A stretch of DNA of 64,000 bases from Aerophototrophica crusticola (GTDB lineage Bacteria; Pseudomonadota; Alphaproteobacteria; Azospirillales; Azospirillaceae): the NCBI GenBank assembly GCA_001939945.1, contig MOEB01000015.1, positions 39,896-103,895 on the forward strand, read 5' to 3'. Of this stretch, positions 1-8,122 are shown piece by piece (the stretch's first letter is position 1; each line of letters opens with the position of its first letter). The position numbers and the translations under genes are program-made. The notes below the pieces were generated by a model, which was not told where the DNA came from, did no database searches, and saw only the letters and a list, made by a program, of their open reading frames with translations.

Positions 1-531
1 CAGGCTCTCGATCCTGAACGGGGCGCGGACGCCGCCGCTGAAGTGCTCCGCCGTCTCCAGCGCCTTGCGCACACGGCCCTCCGGGTCCTCGCCCTTGGTG
101 GTGTATAGGGAGCCCATGGCATAGGCCGCGCCGCAGCCGATGGCATGGTAGCCGCGGTTGAATTCGCTGACCTGGTAATCGTCCTGGATGGAGAACAGGC
201 GCCCCTCGGTGCCCACCAGGAAGAAGCCGCCGGTCTCCACGTCGTTGCTGCGGTGGGCGAAGCCGCCATCCTTCAGGCAGACGCGCACGGCCTCCACGAA
301 GTCGCAGACCATGTAGCGGAACAGGTCCTGGTCCGGCCGGCGCGGCGGCGGGGCCAGGCGGAAGCGCAGGAGCTGGCCCATGCGGAAGGAGCTGGTGAAG
401 CCGATCAGGAAGTTCCCGTTGCGGAACACCTTGGGGTCGGAGCGCAGGCTGATGTCCAGCCCGGCCACCCCGGCGCTGTCGCCACCCAACCAGACGGTGC
501 CGTTATCCACCAGCCCAACGATACAGGTCAT
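1..531 (-). CDS. Proteasome-beta-like Ntn hydrolase family protein (3' end outside window)
   Basis: Runs off the left edge; 177 codons are visible from the ATG at 531. The protein begins MTCIVGLV and carries GGDSAG near residues 16-21. If the initiator Met is removed, the exposed residue is Thr1, Asp falls at 17 and Lys at 33, exactly the T1/D17/K33 spacing of proteasome beta subunits and HslV. I infer an Ntn-fold hydrolase, probably self-compartmentalising, acting in the cytoplasm. It is neither HslV nor Anbu by the sequence I recognise. No partner ATPase is visible. Activity is inferred only from residue spacing. Confidence 0.7.
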   Translation of the reverse strand, partial: MTCIVGLVDNGTVWLGGDSAGVAGLDISLRSDPKVFRNGNFLIGFTSSFRMGQLLRFRLAPPPRRPDQDLFRYMVCDFVEAVRVCLKDGGFAHRSNDVETGGFFLVGTEGRLFSIQDDYQVSEFNRGYHAIGCGAAYAMGSLYTTKGEDPEGRVRKALETAEHFSGGVRAPFRIESL

Positions 532-917
532 TGCGTGAACATCCCTTGTCCATCGACGATTGTTTTCCGATCCTGCTCTGGCGTGCTTAAAAACTCCTTT
601 ATGGGATCCAAGAAGCGAACCCCCTCTCCGCAGGTATTCGTCCCCGCAGAAGTGGTATCCTACCCCCAGGATACGTTCGGGCGGAGGATTGTTGATCTTA
701 TGGAAGGGGCGGAACGGGAACGGACACTTGCACGTTGCGACTGGCAGCAAGGGTGTGGGTGGCTAGACCTGCCCCATGCGTGGCTGACCGTCCCTCCCGC
801 CGACGGCACGCCAGACGGTGGCCCGCCCGTCCCCCCGGGCGGGCCGCTTCTTTTCCGCATGCCCCCAGGCTCCCCCGGCTCAGGGGCCTTGTGTGCGTTC
901 CTTGAGAGGGGTGGCGG
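532..917. other. Intergenic region with a terminator-like hairpin, no convincing gene
   Basis: 386 bases without a credible coding frame. The part near 580-720 is clearly less GC-rich than its surroundings. A perfect 10-bp stem with a 6-base loop (820-845) is followed by GCTTCTTTT on the plus strand. No plus-strand gene lies upstream for it to terminate, so an untranslated plus-strand transcript starting somewhere in 540-700 is possible but unproven. Confidence 0.35.
820..854 (+). terminator. Terminator-like hairpin
   Basis: Arms GGCCCGCCCG (820-829) and CGGGCGGGCC (836-845) pair perfectly, and a pyrimidine-rich tail follows. No T-run exists on the opposite side, so the orientation is plus. 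Confidence 0.4.
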
Positions 918-1205
918 TCACAGCCGCCGGTGCACCTCGGCCAGGAAGACCCTGTCCAGGGCGGGATAGCGGGAGGGCATCTCCCGCTCGATCCTGTCCA
1001 GCAGGTCCTGGGCGGCCTGGTTGCCGTTGACTTCCGCATAGAGCAGCAGCCAGGCGGCATAGGTCCGGCCCTGCAAGCGCAGGTCCGTGCCGTCGGGCAA
1101 GCCGGGGATCACCCAATAGCCCTGCTTGCCGTCCAGCCGTTCACCCACGAAGGGCAGCCGGTTCAGGGGCAGGGTGACGGCCTGGGCGAGGGTTGCGGCG
1201 GACAT
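918..1205 (-). CDS. Conserved hypothetical protein, about 95 aa
   Basis: Small soluble protein starting MSAATLAQAV; an upstream TTG at 1211 is the only alternative start. It contains a WVIPGLPDGTDLRLQGRTYA stretch and a helical C-terminal half rich in Arg/Glu. No signal peptide, membrane segment or recognised motif. Transcribed alone toward the Ntn hydrolase gene. Codon use and GC match the surrounding core genes, which supports it being real. Function unknown. Confidence 0.5.
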   Translation of the reverse strand: MSAATLAQAVTLPLNRLPFVGERLDGKQGYWVIPGLPDGTDLRLQGRTYAAWLLLYAEVNGNQAAQDLLDRIEREMPSRYPALDRVFLAEVHRRL

Positions 1206-1446
1206 GGCCAAGGGATGTGGCCCCGACGGTCGGGTGAATTCTTCATCGCCCTCGGCGTTGACATGCCATTTACACGATGGCCCGCCCCGTGCCGAAGACT
1301 AGCCAACTATAGACGGGCCCCGCGCCGGCGCAACGGGGCAGGCAGAATTCCGCTGCAACGCACCCAAGCGGCAGGGGCTGGGATGCTTCGTTTTCCAACC
1401 CATCTGCTGTAGACAGCCCATGAACGGCGGAGCCACAGGGATCGTG

Positions 1447-2292
1447 ATGCGGCGCAGGCAGGTGTTGGCAGGTCTGGGGGGTGCCGTCCTGTCCGGGTTG
1501 CTGCCGGGCATGCCCGTCTGGGCCGCGCCGGGGGACGGGGTCGCCGCCTACCGGGCGTCCTTCGAGGCTTTCCGCAAGGAGCTGGCGGCCGACCCCGACC
1601 GGGCGGAGGTGCTGTCGGGGGTGGAGGCCGGGGCCCTGGCCCGCACCAATTTCCAGCGGCGGCGGGAGGGGGTGAACGCCGCCCCGCTGAAGCGGGAGGA
1701 GATGCTGGCCTGGATCGCCCGGCATTACGCCTCCGCCATCGCCGCGGGCGCCCCGTTCGACCACCATGACCGGGAAGGCCGCGGCCCGGCGGAACGCATC
1801 GCCCTGCTGCACCGCCGGCTGGTGGGGGCGAGCGGGGAGAACCTGTTCACCGCCAACCAGTTCCGTCGCGGCAACGCCATGGGGGCCGGCCGCTTCGCCG
1901 TGGACAGCCTGATGGAATCCCCCGGCCACCGCCGCAACATCCTGGACAGCCGCTGGACCCATTGCGGCATGGGCGCCGGGGTGCGGGGGGACGAGATGGT
2001 GCTGGTCCAGCTGTTCAGCGCCCATAGCGCCCTGCTGGCCCGCGACCTGCCCACGACCCTGCCGCCGGGGGCGCCGTTGTCCCTGCTGGCCGACGCCAAC
2101 CCGCGGCCCGCCCTGGTGGCCCTGGTGCCGTTGGAGGAGGAACCCGGCCTGGGCGACCTGTCCAGTCCGGCCGAGGCCACCGCGCCGACGCGGCCCGGCC
2201 TGTACCGCAGCCATCTGGCCTTCGTGGAGTCCAGCGGCAAGACCCGCACCAGCTACTTCATCCACCCCGGCCCGGCGGTGCAGGTGGGGTGA
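1447..2292 (+). CDS. Secreted CAP/SCP-domain protein
   Basis: 281 aa. I chose the ATG at 1447 because it places MRRRQVLAGLGGAV at the N-terminus: a twin-arginine-like signal with a hydrophobic core and an AxA-type cleavage site near PVWA. The mature part has the CAP-superfamily signature LMESPGHRRNIL followed by a Cys/Gly-rich strand and a GENLF segment. CAP proteins in bacteria are exported, and their substrates are mostly unknown. An ATG at 1420 would add ten residues before the signal and is less likely. No operon partner. Confidence 0.8.
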   Translation: MRRRQVLAGLGGAVLSGLLPGMPVWAAPGDGVAAYRASFEAFRKELAADPDRAEVLSGVEAGALARTNFQRRREGVNAAPLKREEMLAWIARHYASAIAAGAPFDHHDREGRGPAERIALLHRRLVGASGENLFTANQFRRGNAMGAGRFAVDSLMESPGHRRNILDSRWTHCGMGAGVRGDEMVLVQLFSAHSALLARDLPTTLPPGAPLSLLADANPRPALVALVPLEEEPGLGDLSSPAEATAPTRPGLYRSHLAFVESSGKTRTSYFIHPGPAVQVG

Positions 2293-2299
2293 GCCCCCG

Positions 2300-2770
2300 T
2301 CAGGCTGGCAGCGGCAGTTCGGTCGTCTCCTTCACCGCACTGACCACGATCATGCTGTTGATCTCCCGCACGCCGGGCAGCTTGGACAGGCGCTCGAAGA
2401 ACAGGCGCTCATAGGCCTCGATGTCCTTGGTGACGATGCGCAGCAGGAAGTCCACCTGCCCCATCAGGACGAAACATTCCTGCACCTCCGGGATCTGGCG
2501 GATGGCCTCGCGGAACTCGTCCAGCTTGTCGCCGCTGTGGGCCTCCAGCTTGACCTGGGAGAACAGCATGACGTTCAGCCCCACCGCCTTGCGGTCCAGC
2601 AGGGCGACGCGGCGCTTGATCACCCCGTCCTCCTCCAGCCGCTGGATGCGGCGCCAGCAGGGGCTCTGCGACAGGCCCACCGCCTCCCCCACCTCGGCGG
2701 CGGTGGCGGCGCCATCCCGTTGCAGGTGGGCGAGGATGCGCCAGTCCAACCCGTCCAGGGACCTCTGCAT
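2300..2770 (-). CDS. Lrp/AsnC-family transcriptional regulator
   Basis: 156 aa from the ATG at 2770 (TTG at 2776 is possible). N-terminal winged helix-turn-helix (about residues 5-60, with VGLSQSPCWRRIQRLEEDGV as recognition segment), then the RAM/ActR ligand-binding domain with GQVDFLLRIVTKD. Such proteins form octamers that sense amino acids. It is divergent from the gene at 2917 and lies 1 kb upstream of kynB. In pseudomonads the Lrp-type KynR controls kynurenine genes, so regulation of the kyn genes here is a reasonable but untested inference. Confidence 0.88.
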   Translation of the reverse strand: MQRSLDGLDWRILAHLQRDGAATAAEVGEAVGLSQSPCWRRIQRLEEDGVIKRRVALLDRKAVGLNVMLFSQVKLEAHSGDKLDEFREAIRQIPEVQECFVLMGQVDFLLRIVTKDIEAYERLFFERLSKLPGVREINSMIVVSAVKETTELPLPA

Positions 2771-2916
2771 GATCAATCACCTTTTGCCATTCTTCTACGC
2801 ATGATCCATGCACAAAATGGCCTGGACGCGCGATCTTCGCAAAGAAATTCCCCCAGGCCTTTTGTACTCTCCGCCCGTCCCCCCGAACCGACGGGGCCGC
2901 ACCCAGGAGAGATGCC

Positions 2917-3231
2917 ATGACCCGGACCGACCGCCCTGCCAGCCTGACCGTCTACACCGACCCGGTCACCGGCATCCGGATCGCCCTGGCCGTGCGCCGG
3001 AACGCCCCCGCGCCCACGCCCGTGCCGTGGAAGCGCCTGCGGGTGGATTGCCTGGACGCCGCGGTGGACGGGGCGCTGCGGGCGTCTCGCGGCCTGCCGG
3101 CCTTCGCCTGCGTGCTGCCGGGGGCGGAGCGGGGCGACGCCAAGGCCGCCCTGGACCGCTGCCTGCGCCGGGTGGAGCTGGAAGGCTTCGCCGCCGGGGC
3201 CGAGGTGACCACCGCCGCCGTGGCCGCGTGA
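2917..3231 (+). CDS. Small protein of unknown function, divergent from the Lrp regulator
   Basis: 104 aa, with a good ribosome site (AGGAGA) before the ATG. Starts MTRTDRPASLTVYTD, has no signal or membrane segment, and shows alternating hydrophobic strands and a helix (DAKAALDRCLRRVELEGF). Five bases separate it from the next gene, so the two form an operon likely controlled by the divergent Lrp gene (147-bp shared upstream region). Not recognised; its size and its ACT-like neighbour suggest a regulatory or accessory role. Confidence 0.6.
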   Translation: MTRTDRPASLTVYTDPVTGIRIALAVRRNAPAPTPVPWKRLRVDCLDAAVDGALRASRGLPAFACVLPGAERGDAKAALDRCLRRVELEGFAAGAEVTTAAVAA

Positions 3232-3236
3232 CCGCC

Positions 3237-3563
3237 ATGTCCATGCCCACCCTGGCCCCGCCGGCCACCGAGACCCGCCCCACCGACCCCGACCGCACCG
3301 CCTGCTTCGCCATCGTGGCGGAGCCGGACCCGGGCGCCCTGCCCCGGCTGCTGGAGCCCTTCGCCAAGCGCGGCCTCGTCCCCGCCTCCGTCCAAGCCCG
3401 CTTCCTGGAGGCGGAGGAGGAACTGGTGGTGGACGTGCAGGTCCGCACCCTGACAAGGGCCGAGAGCGACTATGTCGCCCGCACCCTGCGCGCCCTGCCC
3501 CTGGTCCGCCAGGTGCTGACGTCGGAACGGCACAGCGCCGTGCGGACGGCGCTGGTGGCTTGA
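3237..3563 (+). CDS. Small ACT-like domain protein
   Basis: 108 aa starting MSMPTLAPPATE. After a Pro-rich leader, residues about 23-95 (CFAIVAEPDPGALPRLLEPF, then ELVVDVQVRTL, then ALPLVRQV) follow the beta-alpha-beta-beta-alpha-beta pattern of ACT domains such as the small subunit of acetolactate synthase. It lacks catalytic motifs. Translationally close to the gene at 2917. I infer an amino-acid-binding regulatory protein. The family assignment rests on pattern only. Confidence 0.55.
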   Translation: MSMPTLAPPATETRPTDPDRTACFAIVAEPDPGALPRLLEPFAKRGLVPASVQARFLEAEEELVVDVQVRTLTRAESDYVARTLRALPLVRQVLTSERHSAVRTALVA

Positions 3564-3611
3564 GGGGGCACGGCGGGGAAAGGCTGGATCAACGCTTGGG
3601 CTTTTGTGTCT

Positions 3612-3698
3612 CTCCCGCAAAGGCGGGAGCCCACAGTTCTTGACCCGCCACCCATCATCAGCGTCCGTAGAAACCGTGGGCCCCCGCCGTCGCGGGGG
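3612..3698. repeat. Paired-palindrome repeat, copy 1
   Basis: Two hairpins lie 69 bp apart: CTCCCGC/GCGGGAG with loop AAAG at 3612-3629, and CCCCCGC/GCGGGGG with loop CGTC at 3681-3698. GCCCAC beside the first pairs with GTGGGC beside the second, so the whole unit can fold as a three-way structure. A second copy with the same layout is at 20709-20796. It occupies the 259-bp gap before kynB. Confidence 0.75.
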
Positions 3699-3822
3699 AA
3701 ACAGTCGGGATTGGGAAAGCAGGTGCCCGCTTTCCATCTCGGGGTCGGTTCAGCAAAAATCGGCTTGGGTTCAGCCGCCACGCCCACTATCCCTGGCACA
3801 CCAACGCCAGGGAGCCCCGCCC

Positions 3823-4455
3823 ATGACCAGCCGCCGCCTGTGGGACATCAGCCAGCCCGTGCGGGTGGGCATCCCGGTCTGGCCGGGGGACACGGCCTAT
3901 GGGGAGGAGCGGACCTGGGCCATCGGGCCGGGCTGCCCGGTGAATGTCAGCCGGCTGACCCTGTCCAGCCACACCGGCACCCATGCCGACGCGCCACTGC
4001 ATTACGACGCCGACGGCGTGCCCGCGGCCGGGCTGGACCTGGACCGCTATATCGGCCCGGCCCTGCTGCTGCACATCCCGCCCGGCCAGCCCGCGGTGAC
4101 GGTGGCCCAGCTGGAGGGGCGCGTGCCGGCGGGCACCGTGCGGCTGCTGCTGCGGACCTATGACCGCTTCCCGCAGGGGGGCTGGCGGAGCGACTTCACC
4201 GCCATGGACGCCGGCTGCGTCGATTGGCTGGCGGCGCGGGGCGTCCAGCTCATCGGCGTGGACGCCCCGTCCCTGGACCCGCAGGACAGCAAGACCCTGT
4301 CCGCCCACCACGCCGTCCGCCGCCACGGCATGGGCATCCTGGAGGGGCTGGTGCTGGACGACGTGCCCGAAGGCACCTACGAGCTGGTCGCCCTGCCCCT
4401 GAAACTCGCCACCGCCGACGCCGCCCCGGTGCGGGCGGTGCTGCGGGAGCTGTGA
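3823..4455 (+). CDS. kynB: Kynurenine formamidase (arylformamidase)
   Basis: 210 aa, the usual bacterial KynB length. Hydrolyses N-formyl-L-kynurenine to L-kynurenine and formate in tryptophan degradation. The metal-binding signature HTGTHADAP is present (His50, His54, Asp56), as is the later DAPSLDPQDS...AHH segment. The ATG at 3823 is the first start that gives the conserved N-terminus WDISQPV; the frame stays open upstream through a repeat. kynU lies 2.3 kb downstream on the opposite strand. Tryptophan 2,3-dioxygenase (kynA) is not in the window. Confidence 0.93.
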   Translation: MTSRRLWDISQPVRVGIPVWPGDTAYGEERTWAIGPGCPVNVSRLTLSSHTGTHADAPLHYDADGVPAAGLDLDRYIGPALLLHIPPGQPAVTVAQLEGRVPAGTVRLLLRTYDRFPQGGWRSDFTAMDAGCVDWLAARGVQLIGVDAPSLDPQDSKTLSAHHAVRRHGMGILEGLVLDDVPEGTYELVALPLKLATADAAPVRAVLREL

Positions 4456-4477
4456 GGGGCGCACCGCATCAGTTTGC

Positions 4478-4627
4478 ACGGACGACACGGACGACCCCAC
4501 GGACGGACACGGACAGGGTCAGCCGCGCCTTGGCTCAGCAAAATCCGAAAAGGGATGACCGCGGCCGCGCCGCAGGCCTTTTCTTTCCTGTCCGTGTCGT
4601 CCGTGTCTGTGTCCGTGCCATCCGTGA
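4478..4627. repeat. Degenerate ACGGAC-rich inverted repeat between convergent genes
   Basis: The left arm (4478-4517) repeats ACGGAC/ACACGGAC units. The right arm (4587-4627) carries their complements (TCCGTGTCGTCCGTG). The arms flank an 70-bp spacer and could form a long imperfect cruciform between kynB and the chemoreceptor gene. It may serve as a bidirectional terminator; no T-run is visible. Confidence 0.55.
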
Positions 4628-4660
4628 ATTCTGGACCACCATCCCCGGTGAGGCCCCCCC

Positions 4661-6631
4661 TCACGCCGCCCGCAAGGTCTTCACGAACTTCTCGATGGCG
4701 TCGGTCAGGGCGTCGGCCTCGCTGCCCAGGCGGTCGGCGGTGGCCTGGACCTGGGTGGCGGCGGAGCCTGCCTCGCCGGCGGCGCGGGTGACGTCGCCGA
4801 TGGTCTGGGTGACCTCGGCCGTGCCGCGGGCGGCCTCGGCCACGTTGCGGGCGATCTCCCGCGTGGCGCTGGCCTGCTGCTCCACCGCCGCGGCGATGGA
4901 GGCGGAGACCTCGTCCACCTCGCGGATGGTGCTGCCGATGCGGGCGATGGCGCCCACGCTCTGGCCGGTGCGGGCTTGCATGGCCTCGATCTGGCTGCGG
5001 ATCTCCTCCGTGGCGCGGGATGTCTGGGTGGCCAGGGCCTTCACCTCCCCCGCCACGACGGCGAAGCCCTTGCCGGCCTCACCGGCGCGGGCCGCCTCGA
5101 TGGTGGCGTTGAGGGCCAGCAGGTTGGTCTGGCTGGCGATGTCGTTGATCAGGGCCACCACCTGGCCGATCCGCTCCGCCGCCTCGGCCAGGGAGCGCAT
5201 GGTCTCACCGGTGGCGCCCGCCTCCTCCACCGCGCGGGCGGCGATGCGGCTGGACTGGGCCACCTGGCGGCCCACCTCCTCCACGCTGGCGGCCAGTTCC
5301 TCCGCCGCGGCGGCCACCGTCTCCACGTTGCTGGCGGCCTGGGCGGCGGCCCCGGACACGGCAAGGGACTGGCGGCCGGTGGAATCGGCGGTGGCGGCCA
5401 TGGCGCGGGCGGCGTCGCGCATCTCCCGCGCCGCCCCGGCCACCGTGTCGGCCACCCGCTTCACGTTGGCCTCGAAGTCGCTGGCGAGGCGCACCTGCTG
5501 GGTGACCATGGTCCAGGTCAGCATCGGCCCGATGTAGGACCCGTCGCGGTCATGCACGGCGCTGACCCGCAAATCCATCACCTCCGGCCCCAGCGGGATC
5601 TTGGCGGACCAGGGCAGGTTGGCCGGGTCGGACATCAGTTGGCGGACCCGGGCCGGGTCCTTGTGGAACAGGTCGATGGTTTCCCCCACCACCGCGCCCA
5701 CCGGCCCGTGCAGCGCGTCGGCCAGCCGGGTCAGGGTGCCGCGGGTGGCGTCGTTGGCATAGGTGATGCGGAAATCGTCCCGCGCGTCCGCCGCCATGAC
5801 GTTCAGCGGCATGGTGTCCACCATCTGCTTCAGGCGGAACGCCTCCGCCACCGCGCCGCGCAGGCTGGCGGCGGCGCGCTGCATGCGGCCCACCTCATCC
5901 TTGCGGCCGGTGTCGGCCAGGGCCACCGACGTGTCGCCCTGCGCCAGCCGGTCCAGCATCCCCGCCACGTCCGCCACCGGCCGGCCCACCCAGCGCCGGG
6001 CCAGCCACCAGCCCGCCGCCCCCAGCAGCAGGGCGGCCCCGGCGCCGAAGCCCAGGGTCATGGCCTGGAGATGGTCCGCCGCGGCGGAGAAGACCCGCTT
6101 CTGGATGCCGGTGTACAGCACGCCCACCACCTTGCCGGACCCGTCCTTGATGGGGTCGTAGGCGGTGTAGAAGGGCGTGCCCAGGATGTCCGCCTCCCCC
6201 CGGTAGGGTTGGCCCTTGGTCACCACCGCCTCGAACGCCGCGTTGCGGGCCAGCTTGGTGCCCACGGCGCGCTTGCCGTCCTTGCCCAGCACGTTGGTGG
6301 CGATGCGGGTCGCCTCCCCGTCCTTCACCACGAAGATGGTGGCCGTGCCGCCCACCAGCTTCTTCACCATGTCCACCGGCTCATGGAAGTCCGCCAGCGG
6401 GATTTCCCCCAGGAACAAGGCACCGTCCTTCAGGGCAAAGCCGCTGCCATACCCGCCCAGCACCTCCCACGCCACGCGCATGTTGCTGTCCTGGCGGTCG
6501 CGGGCCAGCTCTGACTGGTAACTGGCCAGGAGCCAGGCATTGGTGGCCAGGATGGCGCCCGTGAGGATGACCAACGCCCCGGTGATCAGCAGGGCAAGGC
6601 GCGCGGCAACGGAAAGGGTCAGGCGGGGCAT
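4661..6631 (-). CDS. Methyl-accepting chemotaxis protein with Cache, HAMP and PAS-like regions
   Basis: 656 aa from the ATG at 6631, preceded by AGGAG at 6-base spacing. Order: N-terminal membrane helix (about 10-35), periplasmic single-Cache sensor (about 40-190, including the GVLYTGIQ end), second membrane helix, HAMP (about 215-270), a PAS-like insert (about 275-390), then the cytoplasmic signalling domain with the hairpin tip around [22 protein letters not shown]. It relays a ligand signal to CheA/CheW. No CheB/CheR tail pentapeptide. 128 bp downstream of kynU on the same strand. Confidence 0.92.
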   Translation of the reverse strand: MPRLTLSVAARLALLITGALVILTGAILATNAWLLASYQSELARDRQDSNMRVAWEVLGGYGSGFALKDGALFLGEIPLADFHEPVDMVKKLVGGTATIFVVKDGEATRIATNVLGKDGKRAVGTKLARNAAFEAVVTKGQPYRGEADILGTPFYTAYDPIKDGSGKVVGVLYTGIQKRVFSAAADHLQAMTLGFGAGAALLLGAAGWWLARRWVGRPVADVAGMLDRLAQGDTSVALADTGRKDEVGRMQRAAASLRGAVAEAFRLKQMVDTMPLNVMAADARDDFRITYANDATRGTLTRLADALHGPVGAVVGETIDLFHKDPARVRQLMSDPANLPWSAKIPLGPEVMDLRVSAVHDRDGSYIGPMLTWTMVTQQVRLASDFEANVKRVADTVAGAAREMRDAARAMAATADSTGRQSLAVSGAAAQAASNVETVAAAAEELAASVEEVGRQVAQSSRIAARAVEEAGATGETMRSLAEAAERIGQVVALINDIASQTNLLALNATIEAARAGEAGKGFAVVAGEVKALATQTSRATEEIRSQIEAMQARTGQSVGAIARIGSTIREVDEVSASIAAAVEQQASATREIARNVAEAARGTAEVTQTIGDVTRAAGEAGSAATQVQATADRLGSEADALTDAIEKFVKTLRAA

Positions 6632-6759
6632 GGTGTGCTCCTGTCGGCGAAGGGCGAAGGCCAACTGAGCACATCAATATGAGCGCAAACTTAACGCAAA
6701 AGAGCATGCGCGAAAGTCGTATTCGATCCTTAGCACCATCGGCGGAATGGTCGCAGGCC

Positions 6760-8001
6760 TTAGGTCACCACGGCCCGATCCCGGAACCGCCTTTCGGTAT
6801 ATTCTTGCCCGGCCATGACAGCGGCGAGGTTGTCAACGGCATACCATACGTCCGTGTGGCGCAGGTACAGGGGCGTGAAGCCGAAGCGCAGCACGTCGGG
6901 CGCGCGGAAGTCGCCCACCACCCCGCGGGCGATCAGGGCCTGGACGATGGCGTAGCCCTCCCCATGGGTCAGGCTGACCTGGCTGCCGCGCCGGGCGCTG
7001 TCCCGCGGGCAGGCGATGCCGAAGGTGCCGGGCAGGCGCTGCTCCACCAGGGCCAGGAACAGGTCCCCCATCCGGCGGGACTTGGCCCGGACCGCCCCCA
7101 TGTGGGCGTCCGCCATGACCCGCACCCCTTCCTCCAGGGCCGAGAGGGCGAGGATGGAGGGGGTGCCGCAGAGCTGCCGGGCCATGCCGGGGGCCGGCTC
7201 GTAGGCATCGGTGAAGGCGAAGGGGGCGGCATGGCCCATCCAGCCGCTCAAGGGCTGGCGCACCGCGTCCTGGTGGCGCTTGGCGACATAAAGGAAGGCC
7301 GGGGCGCCGGGGCCGCCGTTCAAGTACTTGTAGCCGCAGCCCACGGCAAGGTCCGCCCCGTCCGCCGACAGGGACAGCTCCAGCGCCCCGGCGCTGTGCG
7401 ACAGGTCCCACAGGGTCAGCGCCCCTGCGGCATGGGCCCGCTCCGTCAGGCCGCGCATGTCATGGATGGCGCCGGTCTTGTAATGGACGTGGGTCAGCAG
7501 CAGCAGGGCCACCTCGTCCGTCAGCGCGTCGGCGATGCGGTCCCGCTCCACCAGCCGCAGCTCCACCTGCCCGCCCAGCAGCTCGGCCAGGCCTTGGACC
7601 ATGTAGAGGTCGGTGGGGAAGTTGCCCGGTTCCGACAGGATCACCCGCCGCCCGGGGCGCATCCGCACGGCGGCGGCGATCAGCTTGAACAGGTTGACCG
7701 ACGTGCTGTCGGCGGCCACCACCTCGTCCGGCTCGGCCCCGATGACCCCGGCGATCAAGGCACCCACCCGTTGCGGCAGGGTGATCCAGCCATGGGCGTT
7801 CCAGGAGCGGATCAGGTCCGTGCCCCATTCCTGCGCGACCACCTGCTGTAGCCGCGCCCTCGTCGCCTTGGGCAGCACGCCCAGGCTGTTGCCGTCCAGG
7901 TAGATGACGCCGTCCGGCAGGTCGAACCGGTCACGGAAGGGGGCCAGCGGGTCATCCCGGTCCAGGGCCTGGCAGTCCTGCAGCGTGATGGCGGCGGTCA
8001 T
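6760..8001 (-). CDS. kynU: Kynureninase
   Basis: 413 aa. PLP-dependent cleavage of L-kynurenine to anthranilate and alanine. The PLP lysine lies in GCGYKYLNGG (Lys225, close to Lys227 of the Pseudomonas enzyme), with DLSHSAG upstream as the PLP-Asp region and SGWMGH downstream. The ATG at 8001 has GGGGAGG at suitable spacing; one six bases upstream is too close to it. Functions with kynB at 3823. It stands alone on the minus strand, divergent from the penicillin-acylase gene across 121 bp. Confidence 0.95.
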   Translation of the reverse strand: MTAAITLQDCQALDRDDPLAPFRDRFDLPDGVIYLDGNSLGVLPKATRARLQQVVAQEWGTDLIRSWNAHGWITLPQRVGALIAGVIGAEPDEVVAADSTSVNLFKLIAAAVRMRPGRRVILSEPGNFPTDLYMVQGLAELLGGQVELRLVERDRIADALTDEVALLLLTHVHYKTGAIHDMRGLTERAHAAGALTLWDLSHSAGALELSLSADGADLAVGCGYKYLNGGPGAPAFLYVAKRHQDAVRQPLSGWMGHAAPFAFTDAYEPAPGMARQLCGTPSILALSALEEGVRVMADAHMGAVRAKSRRMGDLFLALVEQRLPGTFGIACPRDSARRGSQVSLTHGEGYAIVQALIARGVVGDFRAPDVLRFGFTPLYLRHTDVWYAVDNLAAVMAGQEYTERRFRDRAVVT

Positions 8002-8122
8002 GGGCATCCTCCCCCTGGTCTTCGTCTTGCGCCGGACCATAGTGGCTCCCGCCCCAAGACGCCATGGCCGCGGGCGGCCAACCGGGGTAAAGCTTTGGGT
8101 GGCATGACTGTCAGGGGAGCCG

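Noticed and set aside
560..766. 68-codon plus-strand open frame in the first intergenic gap
   Set aside because: No ribosome site, no motif, and the translation looks random; kept only as possible untranslated transcript region.
4478..4627. Possible iteron origin because of repeated ACGGAC units
   Set aside because: No replication initiator, DnaA boxes or AT-rich region nearby; better explained as an intergenic inverted repeat.
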